64,000 nucleotides of DNA, taken from contig VXAZ01000446.1 of the NCBI GenBank assembly GCA_013399875.1, positions 434,001-498,000 of the forward strand, in the 5' to 3' direction. Below the pieces are notes generated by a model, which saw only the letters and a program-made list of their open reading frames with translations, was not told where the DNA came from and did no database searches. How positions within the stretch are numbered: the first letter of the stretch is position 1; each line of letters starts with the position of its first letter. A program made the translations under genes and the position numbers. The stretch comes from Gymnorhina tibicen. Taxonomy: Eukaryota; Chordata; Aves; Passeriformes; Artamidae. Positions 50,131-62,931 of the stretch are shown here, in pieces.

Positions 50131-50976
50131 CAAGGAAGATTCAGCAGTTTCCACACATTGCACAGTGGCAGTAAAGAAAACCTACAATTTTAGAGCCTCC
50201 TACCAGGACCAGATGTCACCCTCGAGAGATTTGCAAAAATCTTCATCAAGACATCTCAAAAAGCATCTGCAATTAAGAGAAGGGATGAAAAGAATTACTA
50301 CACCCCTCCTATTAATGTCAGCTGGATCCAGTTTAAATCTCCATGCACTGTCTGCAAGAGCTACTCCCACAGTTCCTTCTGAGCTTGTTTTTTTCTGTTG
50401 CCTATAGCAAGCATATTTGTTTGAAAGTGATAGCGACTCTGGGTTTGTACATGTGCTGAGGCTCCAAAACACGGCAGGGACGTACTCACTCAGGCGGGGA
50501 TGGTATTGCATCACCTTGTCTCACTTCCAAGTTACCTTACCCATGACCACAGACCTCCAAACCGAAACAATCACGTTCCAGTGCCAAGCACTCTCAGCAC
50601 TTCATTTCGGCTCTGGGTCAGGTTTGAAAGCAGCATGTCCCTATACCCTGAGCTCCTTTATTGTTCAGTGTATCGCTTGGCGTGAATAGCCTCTCCTCTC
50701 AACCTTGTTCTCAGGCCTTCACAAATGCTTCATTAGCTTTTCTAAAATAGAAATGGTTACAGTAATACAGCTGTTCACCCAGTCATCAAGCTGTGTCGAC
50801 CTTCCAAGGTATGCAGCCAGCGCTGGCCAACAGATCACACAACACACAACGTGACCTAAGCCAGGCTCTGAGTTTTACTTTAGAGAAAAAAAGCATCTGT
50901 GGCTCAGGCAACTCCACTTCTCCTCCACATCGCTGAAGTCGTTCTCCACTTTCTTCCCCCAATAAAATATACTTGA

Positions 50977-51018
50977 TTCCTGAGATGCCTCTTCTTTTGT
51001 TCCTGAGATGCTTCTTCT
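50977..51018. repeat. Two-copy 23-bp-period direct repeat
   Basis: TTCCTGAGATGCcTCTTCT at 50977-50995 recurs with one base change at 51000-51018. Simple local duplication. Confidence 0.85.
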
Positions 51019-52826
51019 CTGACTTTCTTACTCCTTTCAGTCCTTACCTAACCCTTGGCACATTCTCGAAATAATCATTCTCTTTTGAGGTGTGCTGCTA
51101 GAAAAAGATTAGAAAATAGGTTTTGGAAGGAAGAAATCCCTACGTACAACTGTATCATCACCCAGCAAAATGCAGCAACAATTATGAATGACTGGGGAAG
51201 GAGAATACACTCCTGCCAAATTCCCTAATACAATAAGAAACCGGTCTTCTCCTAGGTGTAAAGACAAATGACTTGTCAAAAACTGGAATTTCTGCCTAAA
51301 ATCCTATTTTGGAACTTAATGAACTAGAAATGCCAATGTTCCCTGGAAAGAAAAGAAATGAGCCCGATCCTGAAACAGCATCAGCGTCCTCGCTTTGCTG
51401 CGTTAATCAGAACCACCCAGGCTCCATCTCCTCTTCAACCCTTCCTCCTCAGCACTCAAATTTCGTGTTCTTTCATTAGTAGCCAGGAACTGACAACAAT
51501 TAAAATTACCGTGCCATGAGTAATACTTAAAAGGTCTAAAAAGTTATTTCGTTTTCCACTGAAAGCAATGGGTGAATTTCAAATCAAGTGAGAAAGATAT
51601 TACAATGCCCGCAGCCACTTCACAAAATGATGGCCACCTCCAAACCTCTTACCAAAATTCACCATTTAATCTGTTAACGGTGTCTGAAAATGGATGCATG
51701 TGTCAAAAGGAAACAGAACAACTGGCTCAATAGCATTTGGGTGAGAAAACAACCTTTTCCAGACATTGCTGTCCAATCCTGAAATCCACTTTATGTCATT
51801 AGAAACTATTTCTACTGGGGTCTGCTTGGAGGATAGCACAACTAGGAGAGGAAGTGACCTGCATTAGAACAACAAATACACCTGGTGTGAAAGCAGTAAC
51901 TTTAAAAGCCTTTCAGAAATGCAGAGCATTACTTAGTCAATCATATACCACAAAGCTGCCCCCCAGAGCTGCACGTCATTTTGATAAATTAACTGGGAAA
52001 ACTTGAAGCATAATAAAGTCAAACACAGACCCCAGACTACCCCAGCAATCATGCTTGAATGCCACATAAAATACTTCCCACAATAAAACTCATGCTTGCT
52101 ACTGTTTAATGTTTAAGATAATTTTGAACCTGATCAAGGTCAGTGGTTGCATAATGTGTTCGTGTTTCTCCTCATTTGGGTGCTCAGAATAGGAGCAATA
52201 CTGAAAGTGTAAATCTCCGGGGGAATACACTGCTTGGGATTCGGCATCTCTACAAGCCGGCTTGCCAAAGAAGAACGGATAACTTTTTCAGGGAGAATTT
52301 GGGAAAAACACAGCATTTTGTTCCCATGAATTTCTCCATAGACTAAAGTAACTCTGCACAGCACGTGAGAGGTCAAGACGTGCTGCAGACAGCTTGGTAC
52401 CAATTTAACCTGGGGACAGAGGAAGATTCCTGTGAGGAGAGCACACGGCTGACCTACAAATGCCCATGGCGGTTGGAAGCCCCCCACGCACAGCACCCTG
52501 TTTCTCTCCAGGAGCTAGTGTGCCCAGAACTTTTTGGAAGCCAGAGCTTCGCAAACCCTCCAGTCCTTGCCAGGGCAGCATGCCCTTGTTCTGACTTCAT
52601 TTACAGTAATTTTACTCCTTCTCTGAAAAGAAATCCTTCCAAAAGTCCCGTTCTGATGATACCTCTTAATCATGAATTTAACACAACTCCCCAGGTGTTG
52701 GTGGTGCCTGTCAACTTCCAAATAATTTTTCATGTCTGAGCAAGGTTTTAGACTCAATGCAGCACTGCCTCATGAACAGGGATGTGCTGTCATTGTCCAG
52801 AAAAGCAGAGTGTGGGTGGCTGTGCT

Positions 52827-52854
52827 GGGCTGGGCTGGGCTGTGCTGGGCTGGG
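52827..52854 (+). repeat. (GGGCT)n minisatellite forming a G-quadruplex motif
   Basis: Five GGG runs at 52827-52829, 52832-52834, 52837-52839, 52847-52849 and 52852-52854 are separated by 2, 2, 7 and 2 bases. This satisfies the usual G3/loop 1-7 rule on the plus strand. Folding in cells is not shown. Confidence 0.75.
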
Positions 52855-54414
52855 CTTTCCTGCTGGAAGCCTCTCCAAGAGCACAACTGGTTTCCCAGTG
52901 ACAGATACAGACATCTCTAACTCTCTGGAAGACGGTGTTTCTTTGCCTTCCTGTTTCTGACTATTTCTTCAGCAAAATCAATAAATAAAGCATGTTACTC
53001 CAAGTCTAATGGGAGCCACCACAGCCAGCAGTTTCTCTTTCCCTCCTGCTTTCCCCACTTGGATGCCATGGGTGCAGCACAATGGGAGGCCATCAGAGGG
53101 AAGAACGGCCCCCACCTCCTCTAGCCATTCCTGCTAGCACATTCCCACGCCCCCGGGACCATGAGGTGCCAAAGGAACGAGCAATGCTCACGAACTGGCC
53201 TTTGTAAAAACATAACCTCAGGGAGGGGAAAAGAGAGCATTACTTTTCACAGAGAGTAAACACTGTGACTCAGTTTTATGTCCCAGGCATCCTGACTAAT
53301 TCAGTCCTGGAGGAAGGAAAAAAACACAGGAATTTTTTTCTACCAACCTTTCTAAAAGAATCCAGTATTCCGTCTGCCAATTTTTCTTTGCCTAGGTAAT
53401 ACCTCTGACAGCAGCACCACTAATCTTATATGAGCCCCAGCAGTTCTTGTAAGGCCAGGCTGTAGGACTCTGCCCATCACAAGCAGCTGAACTTCAGACA
53501 CTTAAGGTGCGGTCAAAACAGCACAGCCATTCTAAAGTCTACAAAAAGTTCACTTTTCCTGATCAACACTCCTTGTCAGAGGCTGCTGAGCGACCTCACT
53601 TGGCTCCCCTCCTGAAGGCAGTCCCAATGGCTCCACCACACAACCTGGATTCTCTTGGGTTTGGCTCAGATAGGCCTTAAACTGGAGTCCCAGTTATCTC
53701 ATTTCTCCACTTGCCTGTGCAGCACAATCAAAAACTGCTCTGTTTTATTTTGCATTAGACTTTGGGCATTGCCTTCCTGCTTCTGGTACAATAAATTAAA
53801 AAACAGACGGGGAAAATAACAATCACAGCTCTCTGCAGAGCACTTGTGGCAGGCGGCTCATAGTAGGCATCGAGTTTTATAGTCCTAATGTTCACTTCTC
53901 TCTTTCCCAAACCCTCAAATACTGCACATTGCTCTGCTTTCCTGAAATTCCTCCCAAGAGTGCTGACTCTCTCCCCCTCCTGGCCTTTCCTCCCTCACCC
54001 CACTTTGACCACCACCCCTGCCCAGCAGACACCACAGGCTCTCTGGGCAGCCCTAGATGGAAATGACCCTTCCCAGCCTCTAAATTTTAACTGCCTTTTT
54101 GTTCAAGGGTCCATACTGTCCTGTTTGCTTCATTTATGACAGTTCTTACTTTCCTTTTCTCTGGACTTCAATGCTGTGGGCAGTGAGCAACGCAAATCCC
54201 ACCTTCTCCAGCTGGTCCTGTGCATCCTTTCTACTGCTGGAGGCATGGTCAGCATTTTCCTAAGGCAGCAACTTCTCTCCAATCCCCGTCATCCTCAGGC
54301 AGAGAAATGAGATCTCTGTGCATTTACAGAAGCCATCCCCAGCCTCTAATTTACCTCTTCTTACACCAAAATTAATACCTGAGCATTGTGGGTGCTACAA
54401 TAAAGCCAAGGGGG

Positions 54415-54720
54415 AACTTTTTCAAGAGCATGGAGTGACAGGACAGAGGGGAATGCCTTCAAACTGACAGAGGTCAGGTTTAGATTAGCTAGAGGAAAGC
54501 AATCCTTCCCTGTGAGAGTGCTGGCACAGATCCTGGCACAGGTTGCCCAGAGAAGCTGGGGCTGCCCCATCCATGGCAGTGTTCAAGGTCAGGCTGGACA
54601 GGGCTTGGAGCAACCTGGTCTAGTGGAAGGTGTCCCTGCTCATGGCAGGGGGTGGGACTGGATGATCTTTAAGGTCCTTCCAACCCAGACCATTCTCTGA
54701 TCCTATGATGAATCTATGAA
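54415..54720 (+). mobile_element. CR1 LINE 3' end, 5'-truncated
   Basis: The plus strand carries the C-terminal ORF2/3' UTR of CR1: an AACTTTTTCAAG start, AGTGACAGGACAGAGGGGAATG, a CAGGTTGCCCAGAGAAGCTG segment, GGACTGGATGATCTTTAAGG and CCTTCCAACCCAGACCATTC. It ends in the octamer-type tail of the family (repeated ATTCT/ATCTATGA-like words at about 54692-54720). About 306 bp are retained; it is non-coding and 5'-truncated. It lies in the opposite orientation to the CR1 end at 5433-5750 and resembles a different CR1 subfamily in its central part. Confidence 0.92.
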
Positions 54721-57700
54721 AATAGTTCTTTTGGTTTTTTTGGAAATATTTTGTTTTGGCCCCATGAGCCTTACGTGCAAAGAATATTTACTTAACATAA
54801 ATATGTATCCAAAAAAGAAAACTGATGTTTTTTGAAAAGCAGCATGCACATCTCATTGCTTTTCCACTTCCTAGTTTTTCTGCAGCCTGGACATCAAAGC
54901 ACCTAGGAAATGAGGTTGATGTATCTTCTTAGGTTTCCTGATGCTATTTGTGATAAAAAATAAACAAACACATGGGATTATTTACTCAAAAATTACTCAG
55001 GAAATGCCATTAATCTCTGGATTCCAGCAGTGCTTTGCCCAGTTTAGATTTTTGCAACAGCTCTTGGTCACAACTGAGAGCGTCTGAAATACCTGACACA
55101 GCATGAGCACAGCCAGCAGCTTCCTGCATTTTGATTTAATGTTGCTAAAGGAACTAGTAAGAGGGGTGGGGTGAAAAGAAAAACAAAAAAATGAAATTAA
55201 TCTGCCCAGAGTCACAAGAAGTCCCTTCTCGCACACTTTTAAAACAAGAAAGTCCCCATACGCAGGTTTCCATTTCCCTGCCCCTCAACTGGGGTTTGAT
55301 ACACAAATGCCTTTCTAGTGGCCCATTTTTCCGTAGAGGAAATTGTTCCATGCACAATCCCCAGCCAGGGGTGCTGTTGGCCAGCCCCTTCCCCGTGAAT
55401 TGGCATCTGTACCACCCAAATCAATAGCGGTCTGTGCGCACACAGAGCCCATGTCACTGCAGGCCCAGCCTGGGCTCAATGATCTGCTTCAGTCCTGAAA
55501 GGTTTTCACTCACCACTGAACACTGAGCAGGGTAAAATAAACCCTGGTTCAGGCAGGGAGGAAGGCACTACACAAGTGCATGCATTGCCCCGAGCATCCT
55601 CAGCTGCGACAAGGGATGCCTGTCTCCTCTCCTGAGGAGAGCAGAGCCACAGGACAGGCTATTTTTCCAGGCTTATCTCAGTTAGAGAAACCCAGTTTGC
55701 AGAGATCTCAGACAGCACAATCAGCAAGCTGTGCCTAATATTACAGATCTGGATCTGCCGTTCTGGTTCAGAAAGGTCAGTGCTATATGCTGTGTCACAA
55801 TGAGCTCATTGTTCTTGCTATTGAATAGGGGCCATGCTTTAATTTTGGTATCGATGAAATAATCAAAGGGCCATTTCCATAGGAAACCACAGGAATTAAT
55901 CAACCAGAACACAAGGACCCTCATAACCTGCTTTCAAGCAGGGAATTCACTTTGAACTCAAGGACATCCTAATTCTTATACCTGGAGCACCACACCTCTG
56001 ACAAAACAACCCTATTTTGGGTCTGCATGCAGAGAAAGGCAGTGATGCTCTGCATGCACATTGCTGTGCGTGAACTCACCTTCTGAAGTCATGTTTATTT
56101 ATTAATATGCATCCCTTCCCAAGCACACTCGTTCAAGGTCTTCCAGCTACTCATTGTAGTCAATAGGTCTTATCTTTTCTACCTGCCTGGTGGATTAGGC
56201 ACAAACTTTTCTATAAGACAGAAGCCAAGTAACCATGACTACATTTAGAAACAGGTCTGCAGCCTTCAGACTTTTACACCAATCTGGAAAGGCTGCTCTG
56301 GTTTATAACTTTTAATTTGCACTGCTCTCCAAGTCTCAAGTGTAATTAATTTGCAGAAATGACCTTCATTTCACCTGAAAACAATTTTTAAAATGTTTCT
56401 AAGGCAAATGTCACTTGAGCCTCAGGATGCAAGGATGTCTTAGCCAGTTTCTCTAAGAAAGCAAAAAGACTTTTCTCAAATATTTTTGAACACAACTCTC
56501 ACTTTTGCTTTTAGGGATCCTACTCCCCAATGTCATAATCATTGCCCCAAGACTCCTCTGCCCTGGAGATGGTGAGAAGAACAGCAGAACCAGCTGGACT
56601 CTGTCAGCAGCAGAACAATCACTTTCTGCTCCTCAACCACAGGTGAAGCCTTTGAAAGGTCTGGAGGAAAAACACATTCATGCTCTTGAAAACAAGAATG
56701 ATATGGAGATCACTTCTGCTTGTTCCAAACAACACAGAATGCTGAGTGCTGTGGTGCTGGAACAACACACAAAATAAGGTGCGTAAGTCAGGATTTGAAG
56801 GCTGACTTGGCTTAAGCTACTGAATAGAAAAATATTATCTTTAATAGGCTTTACTGAATCCCAGCCACATTATTCATCCATAGAGTTTTGGGCTCATAGC
56901 TCTAAACCTCTTTAGCGGCAGCAAGATCCCTGTATTTGTGCAACAGCTTTAAAAAGCCAACATTTGTTTGGGCTTACAAACATACTTAAGCCTGTTCTTC
57001 AAACAGCAGTTGATGAAAACAGCGCTTCTCAATTAAACCAGCATATATTAACATTTATTAATTTCCTCTCCCTCCTTTGGCTTAGTCTCAGGGTGACAAA
57101 TAGGCCACGAAGACATCAGCCAGCTCCTGATGCCTCAGGTGCAGAGGAAGCCCAGGAGGTGCAGGCGAGCACCTGTCTTCTGCTGGAGCTGGTTCAGCCA
57201 GGACAGGGGGACTCTGTATCCCCCAGCAGTGTCATGTCACATGGCTTAGCACAGGTTGACCTCTGATGCCCTGAAATGCAGAAATCTGGTCATCACTTGG
57301 AAAACCAGAAGTGGCACAAGAGGTATTAAGACATTCCTGGCAGGTAATGAGGCGCTAGAGCGAGAGCCCTCCAGATACAGAAATTACTCATTTCTACTCC
57401 ATCAGATTGTGGGAACATGACAAAGCTAGGATGTACGACTGGAAAACAACAAACAAAAATCCCGTCTGTGATGTGCTTTAGATCATGCCTCACACAGTAA
57501 AATACAAGTGTAAAGTTCAGCTTTTCCTTTTCCCAGTGAAGAGCTTCAAATCCAGCCCCAGTGTTGCCTCTGGTTCACTGCTGTCTGCAGAACAAAGATG
57601 CTGCAGTGTGTAGTGCCAGAAATGCTCCCACAGCATGAAGTGACTGAAAGGAAAAGGTGTTTCAGGAGAAAAAGGGAGTAACATGTTTATTGTATAATGA

Positions 57701-59483
57701 CACAGTGTATGTGCTGAAGGAGAAAGAAGTGCTCTTTTCTTTCTTTCCCTGAAGTCAAGGAGGACAGAAACCCTCTCTCCATCAAAGAGAGTAGCCTTGC
57801 TTTCCAGACAATACCAAAAGCTGCTGCCACTGAAAAACATAAGCTTGTAGATGACCAGAATATATCTTGTCCTCCAGGAAAAGAGAGTGTCAAAGTTTTA
57901 AGGTCTTGTTGAGAGTCATGAGATCACGTTCTCCCTTTCCTTTAAACTACCAGAAGAACTGTAAACCTGATGTAAAGCGTCATCTAAAAAAACCAAAGGC
58001 TTCCAGACATCAAAAGCACTGCAATGCAAACTTAAATATTTGATTCCTAGAAGCAGACATATAACAGTGTAAGGAAACATACCTATGAGTTGCAAAACAA
58101 ACTCATAACTGCACCATTTACAATTCTGCCCCTGAGCTCCTGTATTTCAATATATAAACCAGAAAGATAATCTCCATATGCCTTCTCTTCAGAACTTAAC
58201 AAAAAAATGTCAGAGCTAAATGAATGCATTTTATAGCCATTTGGTAGGTTATTTCCTCGCTTATATTGCAGAGTTTCTGGAAGTGGTACTTCCTTGTACC
58301 AGCTCAATCAGGGAGGTTGCTGGCCTACAGCCACAAAACCTCCCTAACCATTATACCAACAAAGACAGAAGATTTTGGCCAACTGGCACAACTGCTTCCC
58401 ACACAAATTGGGGAAAGGAAGTTATTAATGATAATAAAGAAGCAACACAAAATTAGGGGGAGCAGTGCCTTGTCCCCAATTAAGTCAATAGCCACTTTAT
58501 CACTGACCGTGGTGAGATAAGAACACGAGTCATTGCAATTAAATTCTTTTTTCCTTTTTGAAGTTTTGGCTACAATATATTAATTTACTGTTCATCTGAC
58601 AGGACATTCTGGCTGAAATTTATTTAATGAGGAGAATCAGGGGAAGAACAAATGAGGCAGGACAACAGCAGAAGGTTCATGGTGAGTTGAAAAGAGGAGA
58701 GAAAAGCAGGGATGTGATTATCTCTCTACACGTCTGTAAGAAGAACTGAACTTGAGCAAAAAGAAAGACTTTACAAAGCTGAAGGAGCTGTAAGATGGGA
58801 AGCAGCTTGTTTCCCCCAAATAAAATCAGATCAGGTGGATTTAGTATGGAGGTTTTCACAGGATGTCAGAGAGCAGCAATGAGCAGAGAGGAAGTCAGGC
58901 AGTGAACAGCATGCAAAGAGACCTCCTCCCTCATCCGACATTCTACATCCCATTGGATGGAAATATCCCAGAGCAGGAAAAGCAGAGACAACTGGAGTCA
59001 CTCCTTTCCTCCCAGCTCCAGGCACCTTTCCCTGTACCCATGTCAGCTAAGGGAGCTCAGCACTGCCAAGGGACCTGAAAAATGAAACAGAGCAGCACCC
59101 AGGCCCCAACACCCAGAGTACATGCATTTGGGAATTTCAGAGCAGATCAGATCCAACCAAGTCCTGTGGATTAAAGGCTTCTGAGCAACTAGAGAGCTTT
59201 AACAGGGATTTGGAGCACGTTATCCAGTGGAGTTTCAGCTCAAAGAAACTGAGTACAGGTACCTTGAGGCAGCTCAAGTAAGTGGGGACAAAGAATTCTC
59301 TTCAAAAACACACTCCAGATGTGATATGACCTGGAATAGTGACGAGAAAAAACTTCTCCCTAGGAAAAAGCACAGATGTATCACAGGGAAGCCTAAGTGC
59401 AGCATGCTGTTCAGGGCTGACCTGTCCCAAGACCAAATGCAGCTGCATAAAACTGTCTCTAACTTTTAACTCCAATGGAGAAT
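54721..59483. other. Noncoding single-copy DNA, no gene seen
   Basis: No gene or recognisable repeat. ORFs are at most 107 codons and overlap on both strands. Confidence 0.57.
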
Positions 59484-59511
59484 GCCCTATTCACAGTCAT
59501 GTGAATAGGGC
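59484..59511. repeat. Perfect 12-bp inverted repeat (hairpin) with 4-base loop
   Basis: The arm GCCCTATTCACA (59484-59495) is followed by GTCA and the exact reverse complement TGTGAATAGGGC (59500-59511). Pairing does not extend outwards. A perfect 12-bp arm with so short a loop is expected less than once in a window this size. It is too short for a microRNA precursor and has no T-run after it. Confidence 0.9.
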
Positions 59512-62500
59512 CAGCCTGGGCAGATGATGGCACGTAGCCATTCAGCAGACTGTACATCGATGCCTGTACAAGCAACCACAGTAATTTACCAGCTTGGACA
59601 CTGCAGTGGCAAGCACTTTCCATTTGGAGGAGTCTAGAATGTACCAAAATTAGTTCTTTTATTCTGTAGTGTTGAGCTGGGTTACAATAACACAGTCAGA
59701 GCACCAACTCCTTGTACCCTCAGATAATATGCACTGCACTGCCGTATCAGAAATGGATGTGCTATTCAGCTCTTTGATTTATTCGGGTAATATCAATTCA
59801 AGCTGATTGCAACCTACTGAAATGGCAAGTGCTGGACACACATTTAAATTTAACTATCTGTTGTGACACAGTGATAAATTTAGACTGGCTCCAGGACCAG
59901 TGTTTGTCTCTATACGTCACTTCACAGCAACGCTGTATGCCACTGAAAACCTCCGGCAGTCCTTAAATTGCTGTTGTGTCACTTTTTCCCAAACTTAGCC
60001 TTTTGAAGAGCACTGGAAAATCCTACAGAGGTGAGAGAAAGTGTTGCTAACACTGCCTGGACATGCAGAGCCATTGCTGCTGGCTTATCTTCCACTTTGC
60101 CTGCCCCAATAGGAACCATCCCCACCATGTCTCTGTAAAATGCACACACACACACACACACACCCACACACACCCACACACACACACCCACCCAAAGAAA
60201 AAGTAACAAAACCAAAAAAAGGGCACCTATGCTACAAAGCCAATACCTGCAGAAAGTCTAGATGGTTTGCAAGGCTGTCATTTAATAAAGTGAGCACCAG
60301 AGGCTTGGAGAGCTCCTTGCTGGAGATTTGCAAAGTACTGCTTCTTCCCCACCTCTGCAGCAGACAGCTGATTTCACATGGGTGGTTTTGGGGGCCAGTG
60401 TGCTAAATTTCCCCCCTTCTGTGACTCAGGTATGAACACCCTGAAAAATTAATTTATCTTTAGATATTTGTCCCAAAGGCTAATTGTTTTCCCCATGAAG
60501 CTCACAGAGCTATCAGAACACCATGTAAACGAATGTTCTCCATTATGAGGGCAATTAACCCCATTAAAAAAAAAAAAGAAACAACACAAAACCTGCACCT
60601 TACATTTCCTGCATGTGTTTTCACATATGCTACTGCTCTGCATGTTTAAGCAGGAAATAAATCAGTTCCTCACACAAAGGTTTCAATGCAGGAATATAGT
60701 AATCGGGAATTTATTCAATTTGTGCTCTGTGCAATCAAAGATGTGTAAGAAAAGCTTCAATTTCTTGATTTCTCCTGTTTGCTCCTCTTGGTAACCAGCA
60801 ACACACAGCAGTGAGGAAAGTGGCAGCCAGGAATACCAAGATGGTATCTGGCAGTGGGGCTATTTTGTGAGCAAGGTAAACACTGACACCTCTGCTTGCT
60901 CCTACATCGGTCTGACCAGCTCAAAAATCACATAGGTATAGGAGAAAAGAGGATGACCTTGTGAAACTTTCCGTCTCATACCAGTTCAAGAAGCAGACAA
61001 AACTCAGAGCAACCCCTATGATATGTTTTGGAGGATAGTTGGATGCCATTTTGCCTTTCATACTGGAAGTTCACAGGGGAGCTTCACTATAAAGACTTCT
61101 GTACGTGATACCTGCAGACTGCTGTTGTAAGAGAACGCGTATGTCAATGCTATGCCCATGAAACAGCAGAGCATTGCATGCAACCAGACATATAAAAATT
61201 ACAATAACATATAGTAAGGAAATAGATAACTTGACGTTGCATTGAAAATATATTTGGTAACAGAGTATTAGACAGGAAAATCTTCCTTGGAGCAGAGTAG
61301 ATGAAAGGTTCATGCAGTGATGTATAAAAGATAAGGACAGTTATTGCCCGTTTGCCATAAAACCAGAATCCTTGTTCTGGCACTGTCACCTCACTCAACT
61401 TTTCCTCCCAGCTGGTAGAACACTTAACCCCACGGTGGTTTCCCAACGAAGAGGTGAGGAATAACATAAACACAGAATGCTTTGTAGGAGATGCAGTGCA
61501 GTAAGGGAATAAGACCAACCCACATTCATGCTTTTCTCAGCTGTGATTTGTCTGTGGAAGGTAAAGAAAACAGATGAGCAATCCCTGCCGTGCTGCATCT
61601 CCCGCAGCAGCCCTGAGTGGTGGCCTCTCCACGCTTCACTCTCCACAGCAACGTGAGGCACTGTCCTTTGGCAGCAAGCGCTGCCTCTTTGGGATCACAG
61701 GGGATGTGCCGCTGCCGCAGCGAGGTAGTTACTGCTGGCTTTAATTCCTACTGGGTACGACACTGGGGACAACGAGGATCAAACTGGCAGTGCCAGGCTC
61801 GCAGGCAAACATATGTGGGGTTTATTATCCCAGCAGAGATTCTTCACATCGCGCCTGAAAAATTATCCTCAGGACAGCCTGCCTTGCCAGGGTCTCCAAA
61901 ACACGCTTTTCTGCCAAAACAACCCAGGTCTACATTGGGACAGGAGGAATACTCTTGGCCTGAAGATTCCTCCAAATCTTAGAGATTTCCCCTTATGGCT
62001 GAACACTGTGTAAACATAAAGCCAAAAAGGAACCACTTCTGAGTACTTCTTGAAAACCATCATTCAGATGAATTACAAGAAGGAAAATACCACTGTATGC
62101 TGTTCAGCTGCCAAGTGAGAGAAAGCAAAGCTCAGGTAGCAAAAGCAACACCCATCATACAGCACAGCCAGGATATTCTCACAGCCAAGCCCTGGAGATG
62201 AGACCCCACAGGAAACCCCTCCCAAACACCACGCTGGCTTTGTTATGGAGTAAAAGGGGCACCTTCTTCCCCTGGCATTAGAAAACAGCAGTGCCTGGGT
62301 TTTGCCCATGGGGAAAGATACCATCAGGAGATGAGAGCTCAAGGTATCATGACCTCCATGCTGGTCCTCCACTGGAAAGAGTGGAAAAGCCCTTCTGGAG
62401 CTCCCCAAGTGGTTGCTCCAACATTGTGGCTTTCAAAGAGCAGGTCAGCCCAGCCCAGCCCAGCTAACTGGCTTCCACCTGGCTGCCAAAATGAGCAGTT

Positions 62501-62818
62501 TGTCTCCCATAACTAAATACAGGAAATGTGCACAGATTTGTTAACAGTTAGCTTCCTGCTCTCTAAATTAGTAAAAGACTGAAGAGAAGAAGCCAGTCAC
62601 TTAGGAAGAAAAATGCCCTTTATACAGTCACCTAGGGAGAAAAAGAGCCTCTAAACTTTGAGCAACACAGCTAGATGCTCCACGAGACTGTCCTACCAGT
62701 TCTGAGGGACCACTGGGTCCCTCAGCTGTTTATCACCAGCTACCTCCACCACGACCATCTTCTTCTGGCAGCAAATAGTCCCTGGGGATTGTGTTGCTTC
62801 GGGCTCCAGCACAGGGCA
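59512..62818. other. Noncoding single-copy DNA, no gene seen
   Basis: Apart from the CA microsatellite, only short ORFs (at most 122 codons) are present. A CAGCCCAGCCCAGCCCAG run lies near 62446-62463. No gene was recognised. Confidence 0.57.
60143..60193. repeat. (CA)n microsatellite, interrupted by CCCA units
   Basis: A (CA) run of about 20 bases is followed by ACACCCACACACACCC-type interrupted units. It should be length-polymorphic. The overlapping 88-codon and 78-codon ORFs with HTHTHT/VCVCV repeats are products of it. Confidence 0.95.
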
Positions 62819-62931
62819 CCTCATCTCCTCTCTTTTGCACTCTCCTCTCCTCCCTTCACTTTGCCCCTTCTCTCTGGCTTTCCCCCATAGCTTTTCTTTT
62901 TCTTCCCTTCTTCCTTCCCTCTATCAGCTGG
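62819..62931. repeat. Polypyrimidine (C/T) tract
   Basis: About 110 bp on the plus strand are overwhelmingly C and T (CTCCTC, TCTTCCC, CTTCCTTCC words) with few interruptions. It can favour triplex DNA and resembles a decayed simple repeat. Confidence 0.8.

Larger units (their letters stand above)
50131..54414. other. Noncoding single-copy DNA, no gene seen
   Basis: ORFs are all at most 124 codons and overlap on both strands. Apart from the short tandem duplication at 50977 and the G-rich motif at 52827, no element was recognised. Confidence 0.57.

Noticed and set aside
60140..60406. ORF starting with an HTHTHT repeat
   Set aside because: It is a translation of the CA microsatellite.
62446..62464. 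AGCCC repeat resembling a G-quadruplex on the minus strand
   Set aside because: Only three uninterrupted CCC runs are present, so the four-run rule is not met.
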